From Colwellia sp. (GTDB lineage: Bacteria > Pseudomonadota > Gammaproteobacteria > Enterobacterales > Alteromonadaceae): a stretch of DNA of 64,000 bases. The DNA lies in contig JAHDIK010000001.1 of the NCBI GenBank assembly GCA_020630795.1, forward strand, positions 261,458 through 325,457. Direction: 5' to 3'. The position numbers were made by a program, and so were the translations under genes. This document shows, piece after piece, positions 1 to 9,997 of the stretch. How positions within the stretch are numbered: position 1 is the first letter of the stretch; each line of letters opens with the position of its first letter. The notes beneath the pieces are model-generated. The model was not told where the DNA came from. It was given only the letters and a program-made list of their open reading frames with translations, and did not search any database.

Positions 1-154
1 TGAAATACGAATATTGTTAAATATCAATTAGCTATAAAGTTTCAATATTCGTCGTATTACCAAGTCATCATACCTGTTCGTAAAAAGCTAGCATTTTCGA
101 ATTTTCAACTATACTTAAGTATACCTATACATAAGATTATAATAGAAGATTGTT

Positions 155-400
155 ATGCAGTTAGAAAAACATCCTATTATTGATAGACGACACGAATCAC
201 CTGAACAGTCGGTTTGGTGGCACAAATTAACGCTTGCTCAAAAGTTTTCTGCAAGTAGTTTAGGGAAATTCGGTTATGAATTATCGTTTGTTCGAAATGT
301 ACAAGGAAGTCAAATAGCTATTTTACAGTGCAATGGCGGTGTTGCGGCTATTTCAGAAGATGGGGAAATTAATACATCTCCTGATATTAAAATTAGATAG
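155..400 (+). CDS. Small hypothetical protein (81 aa)
   Basis: I do not recognise this family. The protein is short and soluble-looking, with no signal peptide or membrane segment, and has a histidine/arginine-rich start followed by a hydrophobic middle (about residues 45-66) that could form a small beta fold. An AGAAG motif lies about 8 nt before the ATG, and a TATAAT sequence at 138-143 is close upstream. It converges on barA with only 21 nt between the two stop codons. Length, clean ORF and a plausible ribosome binding site support it as real, but nothing shows its function. Confidence 0.55.
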   Translation: MQLEKHPIIDRRHESPEQSVWWHKLTLAQKFSASSLGKFGYELSFVRNVQGSQIAILQCNGGVAAISEDGEINTSPDIKIR

Positions 401-421
401 ACTGCCGTTAAATTAGCGGTA

Positions 422-3217
422 TTAATGGCGTATTCTTGGTGGCTCTAACGAATGTAATATTTGTGGAGCAACCTTGATAACGTTGTCTACATGCTCAAAA
501 AACTCGTAAAACTCCGGCTCTAAATCTTCAATACTGTTACCTTTTTTCAGTGCGGTTTCTATTTCGTGAGTTACTTTTCCTAAATTAGGTACTCCGGAAT
601 AACAACATGCGCCATTTAGCTTATGTACTAGTGTTTTAAGCTGTTCTATATCTTGTGCGGTTAATGCTTCACTAATAAGCTTTTTAGTTTCTGGCAGGCT
701 GTTGGTTAACCCTGTTAACATATCTTTAGCTAAGTCAGTTTTGTTTCCTGCACGCCTAAGTGCTAGCGACCAATCGACAATTGCATTTGCGTGTTTGTTG
801 GTTGTGGTTTGACTAGTCTCGGAGCTATTTAGATTATCAGGTACTGATTTAGCATGTTGAAATGAATCAATGTCACAGTATTCATAAATCGTGTGGCTTA
901 ACATAGCTTCATCGATTGGCTTAGACATGTAAAAATCAAAACCTTGTTCAATTAATTTGTCTTTTTCACCTGTGAGAGCGTGAGCAGTAACTGCAATAAT
1001 AGGGGTTGAGTCATTAAACGTTTGTGCTCTAATAGAATTCATCGCAGAAATACCATCTAATACCGGCATTTGAATATCCATAAATATCAACGCATATTTT
1101 TCTATCTTACATAAATTAAGCGCTTCTAATCCGTTTGTTGCGGTAACAACCTCAGCTACCTGTTCTAACAACAATGTTTTGATAAGTTTAAGGTTTGCTT
1201 CGTTGTCGTCTACGGCAAGTACTTTGATTGGTGCAACTTTTTTGTCTGGCACCGCTACTTGGTTTTCTTCTTTGTCTTTATCGTTATGTCTAAATGCTTT
1301 ACTTAATCGTGAAGGTGTAATGGGTTTTGAAACACAATGAGACGCACCACTAGACACGAGTGTTTCTTGTAGTTGTGGTGAATTACTATTTACCGCAACG
1401 ATGATTGAATCAACCAGAGGGCTAAGACGTTGAATTAATTTCTTTAATTCATCTAACGCGAGTGGTGTTGTGTCGTGTCCGATCAGTAAATGATCAAACT
1501 GTTTATCTTGAGACAATACATGGTCTAGCTGGTTTACCGACGTTGCGTGAGAAACTTGCATTCCCCAATCTGACATTATTTGTGTTGTTGCCATACGGCT
1601 GTGCATATGTGGTTCAATATAAAGCACATTTTTATGCTCTAGCGCTGAAGACGGTAACTGCGAAATAAGTGGGATAGGAGTCATCTCACATTTAAATGTA
1701 AACCAGAACGTTGAACCTTTACCTTCTTCACTGGTAAAGCCTATGTCGCCATTCATTTCAGTGGCAAGTCTTTGAGAAATAACGAGGCCAAGCCCTGTAC
1801 CGCCGTATAAACGCGTCACGCTTTTATCTGCCTGCCCAAAGGCTTCAAAAATCGCTTTTTGTTGCTCGTGGTTGATACCAACACCAGTATCGGCCATTTC
1901 AACACGTAATATAGTAAATTGTTTATCAACCTGTTGGCATTTTATATCAATGTTTACAGAGCCTTTATCGGTAAATTTAATTGCATTACTTGCTAAGTTG
2001 ATAATGATTTGTTTTATACGCATTGCGTCACCAATCAGAGAGTCAGGTACCGACTGATTCATATTGAATGATAACTCTATGTTTTTTTGATGAGCACTTG
2101 GCGCTAATAACGTAAGTACTTCTTCTGTTGCTTCTCTAATGGAAAATGGAATGTTTTCTATGACCATTTTACCGGCATCTAATTTTGAAAAGTCTAAAAT
2201 GTCATTGATGATAGATAGTAGGTTTGCTGCTGAGCGCTCAATAGTGTGTAGATAGTCTCGTTGTGTGTCAGATAGTGGTGTTTTAAGCACTTGTCGCGTA
2301 AAGCCGATAACACCATTTAAAGGAGTTCTGAGCTCGTGACTCATATTCGCTAAGAACTCAGACTTAACTTGGTTAGCGTCTTGTGCTTTTTTATTAGCAA
2401 TATTTAACTCAACGTTTTGTATTTCAAACTGCTCTAAACTTTCTCGTAAATCAATAGTGGCTTGCTCAACACTTTTATGCATTTCATCGTCTACATCTTC
2501 TAACGACTGTGCCATTGAGTTAACACCGTTCTTTAAGAACTCTAGCTCGCCAATCAGGTCTCCACTTATTCTACTGTTTAGTTTTCCTTCCCTTATTCGA
2601 TCTACGGCTTGTACCATTGATGAAATCGGGCGAGTAACATTTTTAATCAATCGCATTGAGAATATAAAGTTGATAAGCACCCCTAACCCGACAATGCCGT
2701 AGGCAATGAGTACTTCACTTTGTTGAGCAAATTGAATTTTACTTTTATCAATTTGTAATGCGACGTAACCTATCGGACTCGCGTGGTTACTTGTAGCGTT
2801 TGTCTCGTCAATAATAGGTGTTTTATATACAAGGTAATCTTCGTATTCCTTCATTAACGTAGTTTCAGGAATAGGCTGGCTGGCCTTAAGGCGCATTAAG
2901 TTCACGTCGCCATGATAAGAACTCGTCACAAATATTTGATTGTCTTGCGTGAAAACAGCGATGCTTTTTATGATGGAAGATTGGCTGCGATGAGCAAAGC
3001 TAATAAGGTGTCTTAATTTTTCGCGTTCACCGTCTATTAATAAGTCTGATCCTGCTATAGCTAAAGGTTCAATAATACTTCTGGACTGTGTTTCCAAAAA
3101 GTTATCTAACTCAACATAGCGACTATATGAAAAATAAGTCGCAACTCCCAGTCCGATCAAAGTTGTAGGAACTAGTGTGAGTAAAATGACCCAGTCTTTG
3201 AGACTAATTTTATGCAT
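422..3217 (-). CDS. barA: Hybrid sensor histidine kinase BarA
   Basis: This is a tripartite membrane sensor kinase of the BarA type, which in gammaproteobacteria phosphorylates the response regulator UvrY/GacA and so drives the Csr small RNAs. Visible parts in order are a first membrane helix (about 9-30), a periplasmic sensor, a second helix (about 171-190), a HAMP region, a HisKA domain with His294 in an SHELRTP motif, and an ATPase domain with the N box near 407-416 and G boxes near 443-478. A degenerate receiver (about 528-640), a true receiver with acceptor Asp714, and a C-terminal HPt domain with His865 follow. The 931 aa length is normal for the family. It is divergent from rlmD, as barA and rlmD are in Escherichia coli. 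Confidence 0.95.
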   Translation of the reverse strand: MHKISLKDWVILLTLVPTTLIGLGVATYFSYSRYVELDNFLETQSRSIIEPLAIAGSDLLIDGEREKLRHLISFAHRSQSSIIKSIAVFTQDNQIFVTSSYHGDVNLMRLKASQPIPETTLMKEYEDYLVYKTPIIDETNATSNHASPIGYVALQIDKSKIQFAQQSEVLIAYGIVGLGVLINFIFSMRLIKNVTRPISSMVQAVDRIREGKLNSRISGDLIGELEFLKNGVNSMAQSLEDVDDEMHKSVEQATIDLRESLEQFEIQNVELNIANKKAQDANQVKSEFLANMSHELRTPLNGVIGFTRQVLKTPLSDTQRDYLHTIERSAANLLSIINDILDFSKLDAGKMVIENIPFSIREATEEVLTLLAPSAHQKNIELSFNMNQSVPDSLIGDAMRIKQIIINLASNAIKFTDKGSVNIDIKCQQVDKQFTILRVEMADTGVGINHEQQKAIFEAFGQADKSVTRLYGGTGLGLVISQRLATEMNGDIGFTSEEGKGSTFWFTFKCEMTPIPLISQLPSSALEHKNVLYIEPHMHSRMATTQIMSDWGMQVSHATSVNQLDHVLSQDKQFDHLLIGHDTTPLALDELKKLIQRLSPLVDSIIVAVNSNSPQLQETLVSSGASHCVSKPITPSRLSKAFRHNDKDKEENQVAVPDKKVAPIKVLAVDDNEANLKLIKTLLLEQVAEVVTATNGLEALNLCKIEKYALIFMDIQMPVLDGISAMNSIRAQTFNDSTPIIAVTAHALTGEKDKLIEQGFDFYMSKPIDEAMLSHTIYEYCDIDSFQHAKSVPDNLNSSETSQTTTNKHANAIVDWSLALRRAGNKTDLAKDMLTGLTNSLPETKKLISEALTAQDIEQLKTLVHKLNGACCYSGVPNLGKVTHEIETALKKGNSIEDLEPEFYEFFEHVDNVIKVAPQILHSLEPPRIRH

Positions 3218-3326
3218 GAACTTCTTAACTTAGTGTAGAATCACTAGCTTATAAAAACCTTATTATTCCTTATCATGTCATATACGCGCACAAATTTGTA
3301 GCGTTGGATCAGCGGTAACTTTAAAC

Positions 3327-4694
3327 ATGGCAAAAATTTTTACAGCAACAAATAAAAAGAAAGCATCTGGGCAAATTATATTGCTTGATATTGAGCGACT
3401 TGACGCTAATGGATGTGGGGTTGGGCGATACAAAAAGAAGCCTGTATTTGTTGAAAATTCACTTCCTAACGAACAAGTAAAAGTGAAAATTATTGAAGCC
3501 AAAGGTAAGTTTTATAAAGCAAAAGTAGTTGAGTATATTGCTAAAAGTGAACATAGGGTTGAGCCATTGTGCCGCCATTTTAAAAGCTGTGGAGGTTGTG
3601 ACTTACAGCACTTAAACACTGATGAACAACTTGTGTTTAAGCAACAAAAAGTATCAAACCTGTTTGCTCGGGAGAATCTGATTAGTCACTTACCTTGGCA
3701 ACCCGCTATTGTGAGTCAGCCATGGCATTATCGACGTAAAGCGCGAATAGGTGTTCAGTATAGTAAAAACGGAGAGCCGATTGTTGGCTTCCGCCAAAAG
3801 CAAAGCAATACATTAACACCTATTAAGCAATGTAATGTGTTAGTTGAACCTTTGCATAATGTATTTACCGAGCTTAGCGATATCTGTCGAACGTTAACCT
3901 TACCTAAATCGATTGGACATATTGAAGTTATCGCAACCGAAAAAGTATCAATTGTGGTTAGGCAACTCATTCAACTTAATAAACATGACAGAGAGTTGTG
4001 GTTAGCCAAAGCGAGTGAGCATCAATGGCAAGTATTTATAGATGATGGAAAGTCAGTTTCTGCACTAACATCAGTGGAATCATTGGCTTATCGTTTATGT
4101 AATAACTCTATAAATATAAATGATAAATCAAATGGTAAATCAATAGATTATGACGTGACTATTCGCTTCGAACCTAAAGATTTTATTCAAATTAACCATG
4201 GTGTTAATGAGAATATGATCTTTCAAGCGCTGCAATGGTTGAGCTTGACGAAAGATGATGTTGTTTTAGATTTATTTTGTGGCTTAGGTAATTTTAGTTT
4301 GCCTATTGCCCAACAAGTAAAAAAAGTCGTTGGCGTTGAGGGTGTGCAATCGATGGTGAATAAGGCCATGACTAATGCAGCGTCAAACAACTTAACTAAT
4401 ATTCAATTCTTTCAAGCAGATCTAAATGCTAGTTGGTCTGAACATGAGTGGAGTCAACATAAATACACTAAAGTGTTATTAGATCCTGCACGAGCAGGGG
4501 CATTTGATGCAATTCAACAACTTTTATTGCTGAACATTAAAACAATCGTTTATGTGAGTTGTGATCCCGCAACTTTAGCAAAGGATAGTCATTTATTAGT
4601 TGAAAACGGATATAATATACAAAAAATATCAATAATGGATATGTTTGTTCACACAAAGCATATTGAGACTATGGTATTGTTTACCAAAGCGTAA
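3327..4694 (+). CDS. rlmD: 23S rRNA (uracil-1939-C5)-methyltransferase RlmD
   Basis: RlmD (RumA) uses S-adenosylmethionine to methylate a conserved uridine of 23S rRNA. The N-terminal part is a TRAM-like RNA-binding domain. Four cysteines fitting the family's [4Fe-4S] cluster are present at about 82, 88, 91 and 169. The SAM-binding motif appears as DLFCGLGNFSLPIA, and the catalytic cysteine lies in VSCDPATLAKD near residue 412. The 455 aa length is typical. It is divergent from barA and 30 nt upstream of relA, the same order as in many gammaproteobacteria, so it is probably cotranscribed with relA and mazG. The Shine-Dalgarno sequence is weak. Confidence 0.95.
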   Translation: MAKIFTATNKKKASGQIILLDIERLDANGCGVGRYKKKPVFVENSLPNEQVKVKIIEAKGKFYKAKVVEYIAKSEHRVEPLCRHFKSCGGCDLQHLNTDEQLVFKQQKVSNLFARENLISHLPWQPAIVSQPWHYRRKARIGVQYSKNGEPIVGFRQKQSNTLTPIKQCNVLVEPLHNVFTELSDICRTLTLPKSIGHIEVIATEKVSIVVRQLIQLNKHDRELWLAKASEHQWQVFIDDGKSVSALTSVESLAYRLCNNSININDKSNGKSIDYDVTIRFEPKDFIQINHGVNENMIFQALQWLSLTKDDVVLDLFCGLGNFSLPIAQQVKKVVGVEGVQSMVNKAMTNAASNNLTNIQFFQADLNASWSEHEWSQHKYTKVLLDPARAGAFDAIQQLLLLNIKTIVYVSCDPATLAKDSHLLVENGYNIQKISIMDMFVHTKHIETMVLFTKA

Positions 4695-4724
4695 TGTGGA
4701 TTTTTTAACTTAAATAGGATTTTC

Positions 4725-6920
4725 ATGGTTTCTGTTCGTCGATCACATCAAGTATCTGAATCTAGTTTTGAGAATTGGCTAAAGGCACTATCGCTAACAA
4801 CAGCTAAAACAGAAGCGTTGGAAGCAGTATGGGATAAAGTAAAGCATCACTTTACCGCCGATGAAGAGTGCCAAGTTAAAGCCCAAGAAATGGTCGAAAT
4901 TTTATCAGCACTAAATCTTGATAAAGATTCTCTGTGTGCGGCTTTTCTTTGTCCACTTCATGAATACAACCGCATTGATTTAGATTTTATCCAAGAACAC
5001 TTTAACAGCGCTATTTTTCATTTGTGTCGAGGTGTCGATCAAATGGACGCCATTAAAGTTTTACAAAAAAGCCATAGTAACCAAGTGTCAGGCACACATA
5101 TCGACAACATTCGAAAAATGTTGCTTGCAATGGTTGATGATGTTCGCGCGGTCGTGATTAAACTTGCGGAACGCTTATGCCATTTACGTATTGTTAAAAA
5201 TCATGACGAAGAAATAAAAGTTATTACCGCTAAAGAAACAGTAAACATTTACGCGCCATTAGCGAACAGATTAGGAATAGGGCAATTAAAGTGGGAGCTG
5301 GAAGATTTATCGTTTAGATACCTTCATCCAAATACTTATAAAAAAATAGCTAAATTGTTAGATGAAAAACGACTTGATCGTGAACAGTACATGGTAGATT
5401 TTGTCTCTAATTTATCAGAACAACTGGATTCACTAGGGGTTAAAGGTAAGGTTTTTGGTAGGCCTAAACATATATTTAGCATTTGGAAGAAAATGCAACA
5501 AAAGTCGTTAGACTTTGAACAATTGTTTGATGTACGAGCGGTTCGTATTGTTGTAGACGAGCTACAAGACTGTTACAGCGCTTTAGGTGTTGTACATACA
5601 AACTGGAAGCATTTATCAAGTGAGTTTGATGATTATGTTGCTACGCCTAAACCAAATGGATATCAGTCAATCCATACGGTTGTGTTAGGTCCTGAAGGCA
5701 AGGCCGTAGAAGTTCAAATAAGAACTCAACAAATGGACGATGACGCTGAATTAGGTGTTGCAGCGCATTGGCGTTATAAAGAAGGTACTGCGTCTGGTAA
5801 AACGTCTGGCTTTGATGACAAAATTAGCTGGCTACGAAAAATTCTTCAATGGCAGGAAGATGTTACCGAAAGCGGAGAAATTATTGATGAGCTTCGTAGC
5901 CAAGTATTTGAAGATCGCATTTATGTGTTTACCCCTTCAGGAGAGGTTATTGACCTACCCGTAAATTCTACCCCGTTAGATTTTGCTTATTATATTCATT
6001 CAAATGTTGGTCACAGCTGTATTGGTGCGAAAGTATTTGGGCGTATTGTTCCTTTTACACATAAATTACAAACTGGCGACCAAGTAGAGATTTTACGCTC
6101 TAAAAAAATGAATCCTAGTCGTGATTGGTTAAATCCAAACCTGCACTATATTCATACCGCTAGAGCAAGAGCAAAAGTTCAACACTTTTTTAAACTTGCA
6201 GATCGCGATAAAAATATAGCAACAGGAAAAGAGTTACTTGATGCTGAATTGAGTAAAAATCACCTATCTCAAGCCGATTTAACGTCTACTTTTAAGCGCT
6301 TTAACGTAACAAGTGTTGAAGACCTACACGCGGCAATAGGTTCTGGTGGAGCGCGACTTCAGCAAGTTGTTAATTTTCTTCAGCAAAAAGATGATGAATT
6401 AAACCCAGCAGTAGAAGATGACCCGCAGTCGTTTGTTAAAACGTCTAACCCTACTCAAAAACAGAAAGCAGATGCTAACGGCGTAACAGTTTCTGGAGTG
6501 GGGAACTTATTAACCCATATGGCTAAGTGTTGTCACCCTGTACCGGGGGATAGTATTTTAGGTTTTATTACGCAGGGCAGAGGAATATCAGTACACAGAA
6601 CAGACTGTGATCAATTAGCAAATGCTCTAAATCAGCAACCTGAGCGAGAAATAGAAGTTCAGTGGGGTGAAGAACAAACATCTAGCTATCAAGTTACTAT
6701 AAAAGTGATAGCAAGTGACAGACAAGGTTTGGTACGAGATATTTCGACGATTATTGCTAATGAACGAGTTAGCATTGTTGGGATGGAAACACACTCTGAG
6801 GCCAGCCAACAAACCACGTCAATGAACCTTAAACTTGAGTTGTCTAACCACGAAATTTTAACAAGACTTCTTAAAAAGTTATTACAGCTCGACGATATTA
6901 TTGAAGCAAAACGTATATAA
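4725..6920 (+). CDS. relA: GTP pyrophosphokinase RelA, (p)ppGpp synthetase I
   Basis: RelA makes (p)ppGpp from ATP and GTP/GDP when uncharged tRNA reaches the ribosome. The order seen is a pseudo-hydrolase region (about 25-200), in which the usual His-Asp hydrolase motif is not intact, a synthetase domain (about 240-390) with the ATPKPNGYQSIHT signature, a TGS domain (about 405-470), helical and zinc-finger regions with CCHPVPGD near 602, and a C-terminal ACT domain. The 731 aa length is close to the E. coli protein. An AGGA motif precedes the ATG. It sits between rlmD and mazG in the classical arrangement; MazG can degrade nucleotides connected with this response. Confidence 0.96.
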   Translation: MVSVRRSHQVSESSFENWLKALSLTTAKTEALEAVWDKVKHHFTADEECQVKAQEMVEILSALNLDKDSLCAAFLCPLHEYNRIDLDFIQEHFNSAIFHLCRGVDQMDAIKVLQKSHSNQVSGTHIDNIRKMLLAMVDDVRAVVIKLAERLCHLRIVKNHDEEIKVITAKETVNIYAPLANRLGIGQLKWELEDLSFRYLHPNTYKKIAKLLDEKRLDREQYMVDFVSNLSEQLDSLGVKGKVFGRPKHIFSIWKKMQQKSLDFEQLFDVRAVRIVVDELQDCYSALGVVHTNWKHLSSEFDDYVATPKPNGYQSIHTVVLGPEGKAVEVQIRTQQMDDDAELGVAAHWRYKEGTASGKTSGFDDKISWLRKILQWQEDVTESGEIIDELRSQVFEDRIYVFTPSGEVIDLPVNSTPLDFAYYIHSNVGHSCIGAKVFGRIVPFTHKLQTGDQVEILRSKKMNPSRDWLNPNLHYIHTARARAKVQHFFKLADRDKNIATGKELLDAELSKNHLSQADLTSTFKRFNVTSVEDLHAAIGSGGARLQQVVNFLQQKDDELNPAVEDDPQSFVKTSNPTQKQKADANGVTVSGVGNLLTHMAKCCHPVPGDSILGFITQGRGISVHRTDCDQLANALNQQPEREIEVQWGEEQTSSYQVTIKVIASDRQGLVRDISTIIANERVSIVGMETHSEASQQTTSMNLKLELSNHEILTRLLKKLLQLDDIIEAKRI

Positions 6921-6951
6921 CGTTTTATATGAAAATTGGATTATATTGCAC

Positions 6952-7746
6952 ATGTTAAATGAACAAGCATCTATTGAAAAACTTAGATGGATTATGGCGA
7001 GACTACGAGATCCTAAAACAGGGTGTCCGTGGGATATCAAGCAAACATTTGAATCTATTGTTTCTCACACTATTGAGGAAGCTTACGAAGTCGCTGATGC
7101 TATAGAACAAAAAGACTATGTAGAACTTCAAAAAGAGTTAGGTGACTTATTATTTCAGGTGATTTTTTATAGCCAATTAGGTGAAGAAGAAAAACTGTTT
7201 GGATTTGATCATGTTGTAGATGCAGTATGTGAAAAATTAATACGCAGACATCCGCATGTTTTCGCTGATAAGTCATTAACCACTGACGCTGAGATTAAAG
7301 CGAACTGGGAAAATGAAAAGACAAAAGAGCGAGAGAGTAAATCTAACCAACAAAACTTGAGTATATTAGCTGATATACCTAAAAACTTACCGGCTTTATC
7401 TCAGGCAGCAAAAATACAAAAGCGTTGCTCTCATGTTGGATTTGACTGGGACAATACGAATGATGTATTTGATAAAATAGTAGAAGAAGTTGCTGAGGTT
7501 AAAGAAGAGTTACATACTGATAATCAAGCATTGGGCGAAGAGTTAGGAGATTTACTTTTTGCTGTGGTGAACCTTTGTCGTCACGCTAAGCATGATCCTG
7601 AAACATTATTGCGAAAAGCTAATCAAAAATTTACTAAACGCTTCCAGTCGGTTGAAAATAAAGTGAGCCAGTCTACAAAGTCATTTTCGGAACATGATCT
7701 GTCAGAGTTGGAAGCATATTGGCAAGAAGTAAAATCTGAAGAATAA
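6952..7746 (+). CDS. mazG: Nucleoside triphosphate pyrophosphohydrolase MazG
   Basis: MazG hydrolyses (d)NTPs to monophosphate and pyrophosphate and is linked to control of ppGpp and survival under starvation. Two MazG repeats are visible, each with an EExxE...ExGD-type metal-binding motif: TIEEAYEVADA...ELGDLLF in the first half and VEEVAEVKEEL...EELGDLLFAVV in the second. I place the start at the ATG at 6952 rather than the upstream TTG at 6901. This removes 17 non-conserved residues and an overlap with relA, and gives 264 aa, close to the 263 aa E. coli protein. It is 31 nt downstream of relA and followed by a hairpin terminator. Confidence 0.94.
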   Translation: MLNEQASIEKLRWIMARLRDPKTGCPWDIKQTFESIVSHTIEEAYEVADAIEQKDYVELQKELGDLLFQVIFYSQLGEEEKLFGFDHVVDAVCEKLIRRHPHVFADKSLTTDAEIKANWENEKTKERESKSNQQNLSILADIPKNLPALSQAAKIQKRCSHVGFDWDNTNDVFDKIVEEVAEVKEELHTDNQALGEELGDLLFAVVNLCRHAKHDPETLLRKANQKFTKRFQSVENKVSQSTKSFSEHDLSELEAYWQEVKSEE

Positions 7747-7795
7747 CCAAATGCCAACGTGTGAACTGTCTATAGTTTAGGCGGGAAATAGAAAC

Positions 7796-7826
7796 AAAAA
7801 AAGCCAAGTGTTTACTTGGCTTTTAT
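7796..7826. terminator. Bidirectional intrinsic terminator between mazG and yebC-like gene
   Basis: The perfect 9-bp inverted repeat AAGCCAAGT / ACTTGGCTT with a 4-nt loop (7801-7822) is flanked by an A-run on the left and a T-run on the right. It can therefore end transcription of mazG on the plus strand and of the convergent YebC-family gene on the minus strand. Confidence 0.85.
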
Positions 7827-7853
7827 CATCAAATTTTACGCTTTCATTTTACA

Positions 7854-8582
7854 TTACGCAGATGGTAACTCTGCGTTGTGGTATACGTTTTGAACGTCGT
7901 CACAATCGTCTAACATACCCATGAATTTCTCAAAGTTCGCAATGTCATCTTCATCGGTTAACTGCGTGTAAGATTGTGGTACAAAAGTGATTTCTTCAAC
8001 TTCAAGTTCAAACTCAGGCATACTGTCTGCAAATGCCGTTTTAATTTTAAAGAACTCAGTATGCGGAGCAAATACTGTAATGATACCGTCTTCAAGCTCT
8101 ACATCTGTAACGTCTATCTCAGCCATTAACAGGTTTTCAAATACTGCTTCATCGTCTTCACCTTTAAAAGCAAATACAGCTTGATGAGCAAACATGTGAG
8201 ATACCGTGCCAGAAGATCCAATTTTAGAGTTTGTTTTAGTAAAACATTGGCGCACGTCTTTAATTGTACGGTTACCGTTGTCTGTTAAACAGTCAATAAT
8301 TACCATGCAACCGCCAGGACCGTATCCTTCGTAGCGTGATTCTGAATAATCTTCACCACCTGTACCTTTTGCTTTTTCAATTGCCTTATCAATAACGTGA
8401 GTAGGTACTTGATCTTTTTTTGCTTTATCAATCAATCGGCGAAGAGCTAAGTTACTATCAGGGTCTGTACTTCCGTTTTTAGCACAAACATAAATTTCTT
8501 TACCGTATTTTGAGTAAACTTTCGTTTTAGCGCCTTGTGTTTTGGCCATCGACAATTTACGGTTTTGGTAAGCTCTGCCCAT
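7854..8582 (-). CDS. YebC/PmpR family transcriptional regulator (YeeN-type paralogue)
   Basis: The start MGRAYQNRK and the stretch [21 protein letters not shown] and NRTIKDVR place it in the YebC/PmpR/TACO1 family. The N-terminus resembles YeeN more than YebC. Family members act as DNA-binding regulators and/or relieve ribosome stalling at difficult sequences such as polyproline. The upstream in-frame start at 8606 would add eight non-conserved residues. The ATG at 8582 follows an AAGAGA motif and gives 242 aa, so I choose it. The C-terminus is acidic and carries the conserved VYHN motif. It is a single gene convergent with mazG. Confidence 0.9.
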   Translation of the reverse strand: MGRAYQNRKLSMAKTQGAKTKVYSKYGKEIYVCAKNGSTDPDSNLALRRLIDKAKKDQVPTHVIDKAIEKAKGTGGEDYSESRYEGYGPGGCMVIIDCLTDNGNRTIKDVRQCFTKTNSKIGSSGTVSHMFAHQAVFAFKGEDDEAVFENLLMAEIDVTDVELEDGIITVFAPHTEFFKIKTAFADSMPEFELEVEEITFVPQSYTQLTDEDDIANFEKFMGMLDDCDDVQNVYHNAELPSA

Positions 8583-8678
8583 CTTAAAATTCTCTTTACT
8601 TTGCAAATTAACTGTGACGAATTCTAACAGTCTACAAAGGGGTTTGACTAGGGGCGCGTTGATTTTTATGAGTAAAAG

Positions 8679-9557
8679 TTACTCAGAAAATGAGGTGTGT
8701 ACCCAGTTTGCAAATAATTCTACTTCTTCTTTGTTATCTACATTGTGGTGTTGGATTAAGTAGTAACGGTCTTTGGTGATCAATTCTTTCTCAAACAATT
8801 TTACCAATAAGCCTTCGTTAAACCATGCATCACTCATTGGTAAAGGAATCAGGGCAATTCCCATCCCCCTCTGCGCGGCTCTAGCTACACCAAACATGCT
8901 ATCAAATTGCATTATTTTATGTGGTTCAAAATGGTCAACACCTACTTTTTCAGCCCATTGATGCCATGCCCATGGTCTTGCTCTGTGCAAAATTAATGGA
9001 ACCGAACTTAATGCGTCAAACCCAGCGTGTTGCCATTTTTTATAAATTTCTTTGTTACACGCAGGCGCATATCGAATAGGGAATAGATCATGTACTGCTG
9101 CAGCATTTGGTTTATTGTTAGTTAAAACAATAGAAAGGTCGGCAACAGGAGAGGGATCTGAACCCGATTTTACAGTTTCGAGTTGTAAGTTAATTGTTGG
9201 GTTTTTATCTGCCCATTCGCTTAAGCGAGGAATAAATAATTCGCTCGCAAAAAATTCAGGCAAGCTGATAACAATGTTAGTGTTTTGCTGACTGTTAGTA
9301 AAATCTGAAATCGTTGATTCTAATTGAGATATTAACGGCTGTACCGATTGATAAAATTGTTTACCTGCACTGGTAAGTTCAATGGAGCGCGTTTGCCTTT
9401 TAAACAATGCTATACCAAGTTGCTCTTCCAGTTGCTTAATTTGATGGCTAACTGCTGAAGGTGTTAAGTAAAGCTGTGAGGCTGCATGTTTAAAGCTTAA
9501 ACATTTTGCAGCTATACAAAATGAGCGTAAGCCTCTGATAGGCGTTTGAATTGGCAT
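8679..9557 (-). CDS. LysR family transcriptional regulator (GcvA-like)
   Basis: An N-terminal winged helix-turn-helix (about 5-63) contains the LysR signature FKHAASQLYLTPSAVSHQIKQLE, broken here by no gaps, and a C-terminal ligand-binding domain (about 90-285) follows. Overall it looks most like the GcvA/AmpR branch. I choose the ATG at 9557 (MPIQTPIRGL...), which removes three extra residues; the Shine-Dalgarno sequence is weak. No divergent target gene lies beside it. Its upstream neighbours are two small RNA genes on the same strand, which makes them candidate targets; in enterobacteria GcvA controls a neighbouring small RNA, GcvB. That comparison is inference only. Confidence 0.9.
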   Translation of the reverse strand: MPIQTPIRGLRSFCIAAKCLSFKHAASQLYLTPSAVSHQIKQLEEQLGIALFKRQTRSIELTSAGKQFYQSVQPLISQLESTISDFTNSQQNTNIVISLPEFFASELFIPRLSEWADKNPTINLQLETVKSGSDPSPVADLSIVLTNNKPNAAAVHDLFPIRYAPACNKEIYKKWQHAGFDALSSVPLILHRARPWAWHQWAEKVGVDHFEPHKIMQFDSMFGVARAAQRGMGIALIPLPMSDAWFNEGLLVKLFEKELITKDRYYLIQHHNVDNKEEVELFANWVHTSFSE

Positions 9558-9731
9558 ATAAATCAATAAGTAATGACGACATTATGTATAAGCAATAATT
9601 AGTCCTAAAACGTGACTTTATATTTACATAATTAAATCAGCTATTTATGTTTGTTGTTTATGTGTTTTATTTTACCTTTGCTCTGTTATGGTGAATGTGT
9701 TTGCACCTAGTTGGTGCCTTTTGCTGCAGCC

Positions 9732-9811
9732 AAAAAAAAGGACACCAAACGGTGTCCTAAAAAAACAACAAAACAAATGTTTTACGAAAAGTCGGGGAGA
9801 CTTCAAAAAAC
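9732..9811 (-). ncRNA. Small RNA, copy A (C-rich loop, twin gene)
   Basis: This is a predicted ~80-nt minus-strand RNA. From the predicted first base at 9811 it has a U-rich 5' end, a hairpin AAGUC-UCCCC-GACUU (9803-9789) exposing a UCCCC loop, and an AU-rich segment able to form AAAACA/UGUUUU. A second U-run follows, then the terminator hairpin GGACACC-GUUU-GGUGUCC (9757-9740) and eight Us (9739-9732). A promoter sits 7 nt upstream. Copy B, 267 bp away, is almost identical over the whole transcribed part. Exposed C-rich loops are typical of RNAs that pair with Shine-Dalgarno sequences, and the U-rich tail suits Hfq. I recognise no named family. Confidence 0.8.
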
Positions 9812-9817
9812 AAGTTC

Positions 9818-9846
9818 ATCATATCGATCAGCGACACGTCCGACAA
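9818..9846 (-). promoter_or_regulatory. sigma70 promoter of small RNA copy A
   Basis: On the minus strand, TTGTCG (9846-9841) and TATGAT (9823-9818) are separated by exactly 17 bp. The predicted start at 9811 lies 7 nt downstream of the -10 box and coincides with the start of the region conserved between the two copies. A conserved block TGATTTCTTTSAACTTG (9860-9844) covers the -35 box and the bases just upstream in both copies and may be an activator site. Confidence 0.75.
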
Positions 9847-9997
9847 GTTGAAAGAAATCACTTATGAGATTAAAAAAATTCATCTATAAAGTGTTACTTA
9901 GGTGTTATTGATTTGACTGCTCAACGAAGTGATTAAATGATGAAAAGTATGAGTGTTAACAATCTATGAAGTAGGTTTGGTTTAGTGAAAAAAAGAC

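Noticed and set aside
2457..2702. Antisense ORF inside barA, and similar shadow ORFs over most genes
   Set aside because: They lie opposite well-conserved coding sequence, lack ribosome binding sites and show low-complexity products rich in Ser/Leu.
6901..6951. Upstream TTG start of mazG overlapping relA
   Set aside because: It adds 17 residues not found in MazG; ATG 6952 gives the family's usual length.
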